DNA of 21,426 nucleotides from an uncultured Candidatus Melainabacteria bacterium (GCA_934754655.1 CAKVIC010000019.1:1-21426); one strand, 5' to 3'; shown: positions 1-6,246, counted from the stretch's first letter. The notes: generated by a model from the letters alone, not told the origin. Numbers and translations are program-made.

Positions 1-43
1 TTGCATTAAACAAACGATTTACTTGAATATTTTTTTTGTTCAC

Positions 44-75
44 TGGTCAGATCCTGAAATAAATTCAGGATGACA
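44..75. repeat. Palindromic REP-like repeat, copy A1
   Basis: ATCCTGAA (51-58) and TTCAGGAT (64-71) form a perfect 8-bp stem with a 5-nt loop, and GTC (46-48) can extend the stem with GAC (72-74). The preceding 'cactggtca' and the core 'cctgaaataaattca' recur at 666-693, so this is a dispersed element rather than a one-off hairpin. There is no coding potential. It resembles the short 'GTCATnCTGAA' intergenic palindromes of many bacteria; mobility is inferred. Confidence 0.65.
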
Positions 76-110
76 GGAAAAATAAACCGTGGTTTTACGG
101 ACGTGTTTTT

Positions 111-150
111 GTCATGCTGAACTAGTTTCAGCATCTCACCAGCGTTGACA
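111..150. repeat. Palindromic REP-like repeat, copy B1
   Basis: ATGCTGAA (114-121) and TTCAGCAT (127-134) form an 8-bp stem with a 5-nt loop. The core 'GTCATGCTGAACT' followed by 'GTTTCAGCATCT' is shared with copies near 586 and 21295. The last six bases read TTGACA, but they sit about 39 bp before the nearest -10, so they are probably part of the repeat and not a -35 box. Confidence 0.65.
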
Positions 151-186
151 GTTACGCTAAGCAGGTTATTTATTTTAAACTTTTCA

Positions 187-195
187 TGATATAAT
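187..195 (+). promoter_or_regulatory. Extended -10 promoter for the 106-aa gene
   Basis: TG (187-188), one base, then a perfect TATAAT (190-195). No good -35 lies 16-18 bp upstream (TTATTT at 166-171 at best), which fits an extended -10 promoter. The start codon is about 35 bp downstream, preceded by a GAGGGG Shine-Dalgarno sequence. Confidence 0.55.
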
Positions 196-229
196 TCTTT
201 TATAGAAAAAACAAACGAGGGGTGTATTA

Positions 230-550
230 ATGAAAATTGGGTTTAATCCTGCAATAAAAAATCAAAACTTGTACAGCGCAAAACGCAATGCCAGCGAGCA
301 AACTAATATACCTAACAACCAATTAGCGTTCAAAAAAGTCAATCAAGAGTTTTATAATATGGCTGAAGAGTCATATAAAGATTGGAAAGATGTGACTTCT
401 GAATGGTATGAATGGTTAACAGATAATGTCGTCTGGCATTGGATACCCAAAGAAGACGCTTTAGACACTATGAATGCTGTGCGTAAATGGGTGCGTGAAG
501 GAAGTTTAGAGTTTTTTAAAAGTAAATATAATTATATTAAAAATTATTAA
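230..550 (+). CDS. Hypothetical protein, 106 aa, tryptophan-rich helical
   Basis: Not recognised. The ATG at 230 follows a GAGGGG Shine-Dalgarno sequence with suitable spacing, and an extended -10 promoter lies just upstream, so the gene is probably real. The product is soluble-looking and charged, with no membrane segment or signal peptide. The N-terminus MKIGFNP and the later LAFKK resemble short tags on other hypothetical proteins here (compare ISYKGF and IAFKG in the 322-aa protein at 2614-3582). The C-terminal half is rich in Trp, Lys and Glu (WYEWLTDNVVWHWIP) and looks helical. It stands alone between repeat clusters, with no partner gene in the same orientation nearby. The clade-specific origin is inferred from the tag. 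Confidence 0.6.
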   Translation: MKIGFNPAIKNQNLYSAKRNASEQTNIPNNQLAFKKVNQEFYNMAEESYKDWKDVTSEWYEWLTDNVVWHWIPKEDALDTMNAVRKWVREGSLEFFKSKYNYIKNY

Positions 551-585
551 TCAAATAACGTATTATTACGAATCACTCATTATTT

Positions 586-631
586 GTCATGAGGCACTCG
601 TTTCAGCATCTCGCCGACGTAGAACTTTGCG
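586..631. repeat. Degenerate REP-like repeat, copy B2
   Basis: 'gtcatgaggcactcg' followed by 'tttcagcatctcgccgacg' and 'tagaactttgcg' aligns with the repeat at 21295-21340, including the tail CGTAGAAC(C/T)TTGCG. Bases in the left arm have changed (GAGGCA instead of CTGAA), so the perfect stem is lost. This defines an element of about 45 bp, longer than the palindrome alone. Confidence 0.6.
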
Positions 632-664
632 TTAATTAAGCTTCTTACTTATATTCTCTTCAGC

Positions 665-702
665 TCACTGGTCATCTCCTGAAATAAATTCAAAGGAATA
701 AC
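665..702. repeat. Degenerate REP-like repeat, copy A2
   Basis: 'tcactggtca' followed by 'tcctgaaataaattca' repeats the element at 44-75. Here the right arm reads TTCAAAGGAATAACA instead of TTCAGGATGACA, so the stem is disrupted. It ends about 12 bp before the -35 box of the next gene. Confidence 0.55.
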
Positions 703-714
703 AAAAGAAAACTC

Positions 715-743
715 TTGAGTTTTATTTTTTAATTAGGTATACT
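715..743 (+). promoter_or_regulatory. Sigma-70-type promoter of the 83-aa/emrB unit
   Basis: TTGAGT (715-720), a 17-bp spacer, and TATACT (738-743). This is one of the best -35/-10 pairs in the window. It would drive the small gene at 766 and the antiporter at 1049 as one transcript. Confidence 0.6.
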
Positions 744-765
744 AAGATAAAATAGGAGAATGAGC

Positions 766-1017
766 ATGTTACCAGTTATAACAGAAAATATTTCAGAAGA
801 TTTATTTAAAGTTGCGTTTCAGGATGTTCAAGCTTGGCGAAAAGCAATGGTGCAATATATTAAAGATGAAAATCCTGAAATCAATACTGCAATATTAGAG
901 GTTGCAAAATATGATGAAAATATTGATTTAAAAGCCGTTGCGCTTGGCGCATATTTAACTTACAAGCTTATTGAAATTGCTTCTGAAGAAGAAGAGGGGC
1001 TCGCTCTAGATAATTAA
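766..1017 (+). CDS. Hypothetical small protein, 83 aa, upstream of the antiporter
   Basis: Not recognised. An earlier in-frame ATG at 760 directly abuts the AGGAGA Shine-Dalgarno sequence (754-759), leaving no spacing. The ATG at 766 has a 6-nt gap and is the better start (MLPVITENISEDL...). The product is acidic, mostly helical and soluble, with no Cys and no membrane segment, and ends in a run of Glu. It has its own promoter, and the antiporter gene starts 31 bp after its stop, so the two are probably co-transcribed. No helix-turn-helix is evident, so a repressor role cannot be claimed from sequence. A link to transport is inference from position only. Confidence 0.6.
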   Translation: MLPVITENISEDLFKVAFQDVQAWRKAMVQYIKDENPEINTAILEVAKYDENIDLKAVALGAYLTYKLIEIASEEEEGLALDN

Positions 1018-1048
1018 GGATTCCTTTTTAGGTAAGGAGTAGGTTTTA

Positions 1049-2611
1049 ATGGAAGAAAATGTTGTAGCAGCCGAAGAAAATTGGAAACCCTCGGTTAATC
1101 CTTGGGTTATGATTGTTCCTGTTATCATTGCCGTTTTTATGTTTGCACTAGATGAAACTGTGTCAAATGTTGCGTTAATTTACATTGCAGGTTCTTTTTC
1201 TGCTAGTCAAAATGAATCAACTTGGATTGTTACAAGTTATTTAATCGCTAGTGGTATCATAATTCCGACAGTTGATTTTTTCTGCAAGTTAATGGGGCGA
1301 AAAAATTATTTTATTCTTTGTATAATAGTTTTTACCTTGTCGTCCGTATTATGTGCTCTTTCGACTTCCATGCCTATGATAGTTATTACAAGATTTATTC
1401 AAGGACTTGGCGGAGGTAGTTTGCTACCTCTTGCGCAAGCAATTATACTTGAGAGTTTTCCACCTGAAAAACGCTCGCAATCAATGGCTTTATTTGGATT
1501 AACAATAATTCTTGCTCCAACAATCGGTCCAATAGTCGGGGGCTGGATTACTGAAAATTGGTCATGGCCTTGGATTTATTTAATAAATCTACCTATTGGT
1601 ATAATATGTTTGTATTTTACTAATAAATTATTAGAAGACCCACCATACGCAAGAAAACAAAAAAATGTTCATTGTGATTATTTGGGGTTAGCATTTTTAA
1701 GTTTATGGTTAGTTTTTTTACAAATAGTTTTGGATAAAGGTAATGATGCTGATTGGTTTTCTGCTACTTGGATTTGTTGGATGTCAGCGGCATCTTGTTT
1801 ATTTTGCATATTGTTTTTTGTCTCACAAATTAAAAGTAAAAATCCGCTTGTAGATTTATCAGCTTTTAAAGATTGGAATTTCTTGCTTGGTACAATCGCG
1901 CAAGTCGTTATGATGGGTGTATTTTTAGCTTCTGCTGCGCTTTTGCCATCAATGTTACAAGTGCTTTTAGGCTACACTTCATATTTAAGCGGTTTATCAA
2001 TGGGCTCAAGAGGTTTAGGCAGTATTATTTGTATGATTATTTATTCTCTCATAGCTCCTTTAGGTTTAATGAATGATAAAAAATTTGCAATGTTGGGAAT
2101 ATTCTTTATCGCGCTAGGCGGTTTATTTTTTGGGATGATAAATTTAAATATCAATCTCGAAAATATTGCAATTCCTAATGCTTTGTTTGGAGCAGGAATT
2201 TGTCTTGGCATGACAACCTTGACCACGCTTTCTTTTTCAACATTGCATTACAGTAGAATAACAAATGCCGCAGGTTTACAAAATTTGGTAAAAAATATTG
2301 GTGGTGCAATCGGAACATCTTTGGCAACAACAATGATTGCAAGAAGTGCTCAAAAACATCAAATGATGATGGTTGGCAATCTTTCTGATTTAAATGAAAA
2401 TTTTACAGAACGAATTAGCTCATTGTCGCATGCTTTTGGTCAAGTTGATTTGTCGCAAGGCGTTTTGATGGCAAAATCAACTCTTTATAATCAACTTTTA
2501 CAACAAGCACGTTTGTGGGGATATATTGATACTTTCAGGGTCTTTGCCCTTGCATGTTTATTAATAATACCTATAATAGCATTAATTAAATCGCCTAAAT
2601 ATAATAAGTAA
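1049..2611 (+). CDS. emrB: DHA2-family MFS multidrug/H+ antiporter (EmrB/QacA type)
   Basis: This is an inner-membrane proton antiporter expected to export drugs or other amphiphilic compounds. At 520 residues with about 14 hydrophobic segments it has the DHA2 length. Motif D1 appears as LDETVSNVAL (34-43), a motif-A-like loop as KLMGRKNYF (80-88), motif B near 'RFIQGLGGGSLLPLAQ', and the antiporter motif C as LAPTIGPIVGGW. The ATG has AAGGAG upstream at good spacing. In proteobacteria EmrB works with the membrane-fusion protein EmrA and an outer-membrane channel; neither is in the window, so partners are elsewhere or absent. It lies downstream of the 83-aa gene on the same strand. The family is certain; the substrate is unknown. 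Confidence 0.9.
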   Translation: MEENVVAAEENWKPSVNPWVMIVPVIIAVFMFALDETVSNVALIYIAGSFSASQNESTWIVTSYLIASGIIIPTVDFFCKLMGRKNYFILCIIVFTLSSVLCALSTSMPMIVITRFIQGLGGGSLLPLAQAIILESFPPEKRSQSMALFGLTIILAPTIGPIVGGWITENWSWPWIYLINLPIGIICLYFTNKLLEDPPYARKQKNVHCDYLGLAFLSLWLVFLQIVLDKGNDADWFSATWICWMSAASCLFCILFFVSQIKSKNPLVDLSAFKDWNFLLGTIAQVVMMGVFLASAALLPSMLQVLLGYTSYLSGLSMGSRGLGSIICMIIYSLIAPLGLMNDKKFAMLGIFFIALGGLFFGMINLNINLENIAIPNALFGAGICLGMTTLTTLSFSTLHYSRITNAAGLQNLVKNIGGAIGTSLATTMIARSAQKHQMMMVGNLSDLNENFTERISSLSHAFGQVDLSQGVLMAKSTLYNQLLQQARLWGYIDTFRVFALACLLIIPIIALIKSPKYNK

Positions 2612-2613
2612 AA

Positions 2614-3582
2614 TTATTTTTGTCCAACTCTATCAGCCCAAAAAGTTGAGATGATAGGGATTATTGTGTAATAAATAATACCCAATAATAATATTGGCTT
2701 TGCAATTTTTATGCCTTCAATGTATTTGCTTAAATTTGGGTCGTTTTTATTTGCTTTTTTAAATTTTTCTATAAAATTTTCTGTTGATTTTTTTGTTAAT
2801 TTTTCAATCCCATAAGTTGCTATTAAGCTTAATGTTGTTGAAATTGCTGTATTATATATTAATGATTTTTTGCGTTCGTTTTTAATTTTTTTATTTTTAT
2901 TTGCAGAAACGATAAATGTCGAGGTTGTCAATACATCGCTTGCTGCCGTTATATGAAGAGGAAAATTTGAGTTTTCGTATTTTTTTGCTAATTTATACAC
3001 TGAATCTTTGCTCAAAAATTTTGCAAAATGTTTAGTAAAATTTTCTTTGCCTTTAAAGGCTATTGAATTTTGTTTTAAGTCAGTATCTGTAGTAGTATTA
3101 GAAAATATTTTTTTGTTAACAAAAGGTAAAGTTAAGATTGTTAAAATAGCTTTGGGCGCAGCCAAAATGAAACCTAGTCCGAGTTTTAAAAATTCTGTTG
3201 CGAGTTGATATTTTTTTGAATCCAAAATCTTTTTTTTATCATCTTGGTATTTAGAAACCACATCTTTAGTTAAATATTTTGTGGGATTATTATCTATTTT
3301 TTTTATAGAACGTGTTAATGGCTTTGAAAACATTAGCATTAAACCATATCCAACAAGGCTCGAGGTTAAAGATTTTGCGCAAGCAATCTTTTTGTTCTCT
3401 TTATCTGTTTTTGGAGTTATTAAAATAGATAGTGGGCGAACAGTTGTTGACAGTGTTAAAATCGTTGCAGCAGAAAACAATGTGCCGTTGTCAGCAGCAA
3501 ATATTAAACATTTTTTTATTAGTTTATTGTTATAAAATCCCTTGTAAGAAATATTATTTTGATTGTTTGAATTTACTTTCAT
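2614..3582 (-). CDS. Hypothetical membrane protein, 322 aa
   Basis: Function not recognised. The sequence alternates Lys/Asn-rich stretches with hydrophobic helices (around LFSAATILTL, LVGYGLMLMF, FILAAPKAILTIL and a C-terminal ILLLGIIYYTIIPIIS), giving an estimated 5-7 membrane segments. The N-terminus carries ISYKGF, and an internal IAFKGKENF repeats that pattern, as if two halves share a layout: a 'SAATILTLSTT' stretch near the start resembles 'TAASDVLTTSTFIVSANKN' in the middle. The stop lies 2 bp from the emrB stop (convergent). The start is 24 bp from the divergent pnuC start, with no evident Shine-Dalgarno sequence. Probably a lineage-restricted family; internal duplication is inference. 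Confidence 0.65.
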   Translation of the reverse strand: MKVNSNNQNNISYKGFYNNKLIKKCLIFAADNGTLFSAATILTLSTTVRPLSILITPKTDKENKKIACAKSLTSSLVGYGLMLMFSKPLTRSIKKIDNNPTKYLTKDVVSKYQDDKKKILDSKKYQLATEFLKLGLGFILAAPKAILTILTLPFVNKKIFSNTTTDTDLKQNSIAFKGKENFTKHFAKFLSKDSVYKLAKKYENSNFPLHITAASDVLTTSTFIVSANKNKKIKNERKKSLIYNTAISTTLSLIATYGIEKLTKKSTENFIEKFKKANKNDPNLSKYIEGIKIAKPILLLGIIYYTIIPIISTFWADRVGQK

Positions 3583-3606
3583 CTATTTTTATTAGATAAC
3601 ATAAAT

Positions 3607-4287
3607 ATGACAAAGATTAAACAAAAATTACTAAAAAAAGATTTTATTGAATATTTAATGCTTGGATTAGTTTTAATATTTATCATAATCCACGGAATAA
3701 TTAGGCAAGAATATTTTGTTGCAATAATTTCAGCGCTTTGTGGTATAACTTATACTGCAATAGCAGGAAAAGGTCGTCCTCTTTGTTACCTTTTCGGAAT
3801 TACAGGTTCTTTTTTTTATAGTTATCTTTCTTTTAAAAATGCGCTTTGGGGAAATTTAATTTTGTATGCAGGATATTATATACCAATGCAAATTTTAGGG
3901 TTTTTTCAATGGAATAAAAATTTAAAAAAGAATTCTTCTATTATTGTAAAAACAAGATTGTCAAATAAACTACGGTTAAAATATTTATTCTTTACAATAT
4001 TATTTTCGTTAATTTGCATTTTTATAATGAAATATTTTAGTGATTCTCGTCCTATTTTGGATGGTATTACAACCGTTTTTTCAATTGCCGGTATGTATTT
4101 TACAGTTAAGCGCTGTATTGAACAATGGATAGCTTGGATGATTGTCAATGCATTTTCTTTTTTGATGTGGTTAATTATTGCTCTTCAAGGCGAGAGGGTT
4201 TTTTCAACTGTTATAATGTGGGGTGTTTATTTAGTTTTGGCGATTTATTTTTATTATCAATGGAAAAGTGATATTGCAAAATCTTAA
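3607..4287 (+). CDS. pnuC: PnuC-family nicotinamide riboside/vitamin transporter
   Basis: A membrane carrier expected to take up nicotinamide riboside or a related vitamin precursor for NAD synthesis by facilitated diffusion. At 226 aa with about seven hydrophobic segments it matches PnuC size. Family features visible are the NALWGNLILYAGYYIPMQ region leading to GFFQWNKN, and the RCIEQWIAWMIVN...W stretch before the last helices, both characteristic substrate-site regions. No Shine-Dalgarno sequence is clear before the ATG, which is only 24 bp from the divergent upstream gene. PnuC relatives also carry thiamine (PnuT) or riboflavin (PnuX); no riboswitch lies upstream to decide. Family confident, substrate less so. 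Confidence 0.82.
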   Translation: MTKIKQKLLKKDFIEYLMLGLVLIFIIIHGIIRQEYFVAIISALCGITYTAIAGKGRPLCYLFGITGSFFYSYLSFKNALWGNLILYAGYYIPMQILGFFQWNKNLKKNSSIIVKTRLSNKLRLKYLFFTILFSLICIFIMKYFSDSRPILDGITTVFSIAGMYFTVKRCIEQWIAWMIVNAFSFLMWLIIALQGERVFSTVIMWGVYLVLAIYFYYQWKSDIAKS

Positions 4288-4294
4288 CAATTAC

Positions 4295-4323
4295 TTGCTT
4301 AATAAAAAAAAGTATGATAAAAT
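4295..4323 (+). promoter_or_regulatory. Promoter of the rpsH-rplF-rplR cluster
   Basis: TTGCTT (4295-4300), a 17-bp spacer, TAAAAT (4318-4323), and an extended TG at 4315-4316. It lies just after the pnuC stop, so the cluster has its own promoter. The 'TGATAAAATTTT' core recurs before ispD and bamA. Transcription should start near 4330, giving an untranslated leader of about 130 nt. Confidence 0.6.
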
Positions 4324-4329
4324 TTTTCT

Positions 4330-4458
4330 GTCAGACTGCTAAAGGACGCTTTTTATGAGCAAAAATTAATTTAGTAAGTGACGAGCAGTAGGAAACTCTG
4401 ATAGGAGCAGTAGTATATGTTCTTTATCGGAAGTCCGCAAGAAGTAAAGGTTGTGAAT
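4330..4458 (+). promoter_or_regulatory. Unusual leader of rpsH with mini-ORF and competing pairings
   Basis: Three Shine-Dalgarno/ATG pairs occur in this leader region. AAAGGA (4341-4346) precedes ATG 4355, a four-codon ORF MSKN-stop. AGGAG (4403-4407) precedes ATG 4417, in frame with rpsH. AAGG (4447-4450) precedes the canonical rpsH ATG at 4459. ACTGCT (4335-4340) can pair with either of two AGCAGT copies (4384-4389 and 4406-4411); the second overlaps the AGGAG, so the pairings exclude each other. Ribosomal protein operons are often feedback-regulated through such leaders, but no known S8 or L18 binding structure is identified here. Regulation is inference. Confidence 0.35.
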
Positions 4459-4854
4459 ATGAACACAGATCCAGTAGCAGATATGCTAACAAGAATTAGA
4501 AACGCTAATATCGTTTCTCATCCAACAGTTGAAATGCCATCTTCAAAATTAAAAGTTGCATTAGCTAAGCTTTTAAAAGAAGAAGGGTTTATTGTTGATT
4601 ACTCTGAAAGAGTAGAAGGTCACTTCAAATATCTTACAGTTGTTTTGAAGTATGATGAATTAAACAAGCCTGTAATTACAAATTTAAGAAGAATTTCTAA
4701 ACCAGGTTTGAGAAATTACTGTAAAGCAAAAAATCTTCCACAAGTTTTAGGTGGTTTAGGTATTGCGATTGTATCAACAAGCAAAGGTTTGTTAACAGAT
4801 CGTAAGGCTAGAAAAGAAAACTTAGGCGGAGAAATTCTTTGCTACGTTTACTAA
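4459..4854 (+). CDS. rpsH: 30S ribosomal protein S8 (uS8)
   Basis: S8 binds the central domain of 16S rRNA (helix 21) and is needed early in 30S assembly; in many bacteria it also regulates its operon. The canonical N-terminus MNTDPVADMLTRIRNA begins at the ATG at 4459, giving 131 aa, the normal length. An in-frame ATG at 4417 would add 14 residues (MFFIGSPQEVKVVN) that S8 does not have, although it has its own AGGAG. The C-terminal signature GGLGIAIVSTSKGLLTDRKA with the final GGEILCYVY is intact. It heads rpsH-rplF-rplR. The normal upstream neighbour rplE is missing; pnuC is there instead. Confidence 0.96.
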   Translation: MNTDPVADMLTRIRNANIVSHPTVEMPSSKLKVALAKLLKEEGFIVDYSERVEGHFKYLTVVLKYDELNKPVITNLRRISKPGLRNYCKAKNLPQVLGGLGIAIVSTSKGLLTDRKARKENLGGEILCYVY

Positions 4855-4871
4855 TAAGTAGAACTTATTAG
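4851..4871 (+). other. Hairpin over the rpsH stop codon
   Basis: CTAATAAGT (4851-4859) and ACTTATTAG (4863-4871) form a perfect 9-bp stem with a 3-nt loop that contains the rpsH TAA. No T-run follows, so it is not a standard terminator. It could protect mRNA ends or influence coupling to rplF, 64 nt further on. Function is inferred. Confidence 0.5.
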
Positions 4872-4935
4872 GTAGAATTAGAAATACAGGTTCAATTGGC
4901 AGAAAAGCCTGTAGTAGTATAAAAGGAGAAATAAT

Positions 4936-5475
4936 ATGTCACGTATTGGAAAAAAACCTATTGAAATTCCTTCAGGAGTTGAAGTTAAGGTTGAAGGTAA
5001 CTTGGTTACTGTAAAAGGACCAAAGGGAACTGAAACTGTTGAATATAGAGATGAAGTAAAAGTTTCTGTTGCTGACGGTAAAGTTTTAGTAGAAACAAAT
5101 TCTGATGATAGAAAAACAGGTGCTTTGCACGGTTTATACAGAACACTTATTGCAAATGCTGTAAAAGGTGTATCAGAAGGATTTGAAAAGAAATTAGAAA
5201 TTATCGGTGTTGGTTACCGTGCTAACATGGAAGGTTCAAACTTAAATATGGCGTTGGGTTATTCTCACCCTGTAATTGTTGAACCGCCAGCCGGAATTAC
5301 TATTAGTGTAGAAGCTAATACAAAAGTTTCAGTAAAAGGTACAAACAAACAATTAGTTGGTGATGTAGCAGCATTGATTAGAGGAAAACGTCCACCTGAA
5401 GTTTACAAAGGAAAAGGTGTAAAATATGAAGGTGAACACATTAGACGTAAAGCTGGTAAAGCCGGTAAAAAATAA
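4936..5475 (+). CDS. rplF: 50S ribosomal protein L6 (uL6)
   Basis: L6 binds 23S rRNA near the sarcin-ricin loop and the factor-binding site. The protein is 179 aa, the normal length, beginning MSRIGKKPIEIPSGV and containing the two duplicated L6 folds. The C-terminal signature KGKGVKYEGEHIRRKAGKAGKK is intact. A strong AAAGGAG precedes the ATG at good spacing. It is second in the cluster after rpsH. The last codon and stop lie inside the first copy of a GC-rich repeat that fills the gap to rplR, so the repeat begins exactly at the gene end without damaging the protein. Confidence 0.97.
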   Translation: MSRIGKKPIEIPSGVEVKVEGNLVTVKGPKGTETVEYRDEVKVSVADGKVLVETNSDDRKTGALHGLYRTLIANAVKGVSEGFEKKLEIIGVGYRANMEGSNLNMALGYSHPVIVEPPAGITISVEANTKVSVKGTNKQLVGDVAALIRGKRPPEVYKGKGVKYEGEHIRRKAGKAGKK

Positions 5476-5542
5476 GCGTAGCTCGGAGTGAAGTCCGAAT
5501 TTGGCGTTGCGACGGCAACGGCAAACTGAGGACGAAACTTAA
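5471..5542 (+). repeat. GC-rich 72-bp direct repeat, copy 1
   Basis: This stretch is identical over 72 bp to 5608-5679 and includes the rplF stop codon (TAA 5473-5475). It contains CGGA-6 nt-TCCG and, overlapping it, a long imperfect hairpin built on CGTTGC-GACG-GCAACG flanked by TTTG/CAAA and TCC/GGA. TCC can join only one of the two structures. Base composition is far more GC-rich than the neighbouring genes. There is no plausible reading frame. Confidence 0.85.
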
Positions 5543-5607
5543 CGTCACCGCCGTTGCGAATGAAGCGAAAGCGGAAAGAGCGCACAAATCTAAGATTTGT
5601 CAGGCGG
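5543..5607 (+). repeat. GC-rich spacer between the two repeat copies
   Basis: The spacer holds CCGC/GCGG arms around a 'cgttgcg' that echoes the repeat core. ACAAATCT (5584-5591) and AGATTTGT (5593-5600) form an 8-bp stem with a single central base. It is GC-rich like the repeats and is probably part of the same composite intergenic element of about 210 bp. No ORF is credible on either strand. Confidence 0.6.
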
Positions 5608-5679
5608 AATAAGCGTAGCTCGGAGTGAAGTCCGAATTTGGCGTTGCGACGGCAACGGCAAACTGAGGACGAAACTTAA
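5608..5679 (+). repeat. GC-rich 72-bp direct repeat, copy 2
   Basis: A perfect copy of 5471-5542 placed 137 bp downstream, with the same potential hairpins and a TAA at the position matching the rplF stop. The sequence after it (5680-5800) returns to AT-rich composition. That last stretch holds a 12-bp palindrome AACATCGATGTT (5708-5719), a weak CTTGG/CCAAG hairpin and the rplR Shine-Dalgarno sequence. No convincing promoter for rplR is seen between the repeat and the gene. Confidence 0.85.
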
Positions 5680-5800
5680 AAAAGTAAAGGCTTTGAGTTT
5701 AGCGAATAACATCGATGTTTTACGTAAAATTAGTACAAACGCTCGCATAAATCCTTGGTAGGTTTCCAAGAAGATTTGAGCAAAGAAAGGAAAAACCAAA

Positions 5801-6169
5801 ATGATTAAACAAGAAATTAGAAAACCAAAAGTTCAAAAAAGACACCAATCAATCAGAATTAAATTATCAGGAACTTCTGAATATCCAAGATTGGCAGTTT
5901 ATAGAAGCACAAAACATATTTATGCACAATTGATTGATGATGTTAAACATGTTACAATTTGTTCAGCATCTTCAGTTGATAAAGATTTAAAGGAAAAATT
6001 GGCACATGGTGGAAATATTGAGGCTGCAAAAGTCGTTGGTGAAGCTATTGCTAAAAAAGCTTTAAAAGCTGGTGTTGAATGCGTTGTATTTGATAGAGGC
6101 GGTTTCTTATACCATGGTAGAGTTGCTGCTTTAGCAGATGCAGCAAGAGAAGCTGGTTTGATGTTCTAA
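5801..6169 (+). CDS. rplR: 50S ribosomal protein L18 (uL18)
   Basis: L18 binds 5S rRNA and anchors it with L5 in the central protuberance. The protein is 122 aa, normal size, with the basic N-terminus ending HQSIRIKLSGT, the core PRLAVYRSTKHIYAQLIDD, and the C-terminal FDRGGFLYHGRVAALADAAREAGL. AAAGGAA precedes the ATG. In most bacteria rplR follows rplF within about 20-40 bp and is followed by rpsE. Here 325 bp of repeat-containing DNA intervenes and a terminator follows, so it is the last gene of a detached three-gene cluster. Confidence 0.97.
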   Translation: MIKQEIRKPKVQKRHQSIRIKLSGTSEYPRLAVYRSTKHIYAQLIDDVKHVTICSASSVDKDLKEKLAHGGNIEAAKVVGEAIAKKALKAGVECVVFDRGGFLYHGRVAALADAAREAGLMF

Positions 6170-6185
6170 TTTGAACTACTATATA

Positions 6186-6219
6186 AAATAGGCGGGCTTT
6201 ATGGTCTGCCTATTTTTTT
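6186..6219 (+). terminator. Rho-independent terminator after rplR
   Basis: AAATAGGC pairs with GCCTATTT and the stem continues inward with GU and GC pairs (about 12 bp, short loop), followed by seven T (6213-6219). It ends the ribosomal protein transcript 16 bp after rplR. Confidence 0.88.
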
Positions 6220-6220
6220 A

Positions 6221-6229
6221 TGATAAAAT
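6221..6229 (+). promoter_or_regulatory. Extended -10 promoter of ispD
   Basis: TG (6221-6222), one base, TAAAAT (6224-6229), immediately after the terminator T-run. The matching -35 position falls in the terminator and is poor (ATGGTC). The ispD ATG is 17 bp downstream with AAGAGG before it, so the leader is very short. The core is the same as before rpsH and bamA. Confidence 0.45.
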
Positions 6230-6246
6230 TTTCTTAAGAGGTTTTA

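Noticed and set aside
4417..4458. N-terminal extension of S8 from the ATG at 4417
   Set aside because: The extra 14 residues are not part of S8, and the canonical start at 4459 has its own Shine-Dalgarno sequence. Kept only as part of the leader.
5471..5679. CRISPR array or IS element
   Set aside because: Only two copies with a single 65-bp spacer, no cas genes and no transposase; better described as an intergenic repeat element.
5403..5799. Antisense reading frames across the rplF-rplR repeats
   Set aside because: They arise from the GC-rich repeat DNA, lack plausible start signals and have no recognisable protein features.
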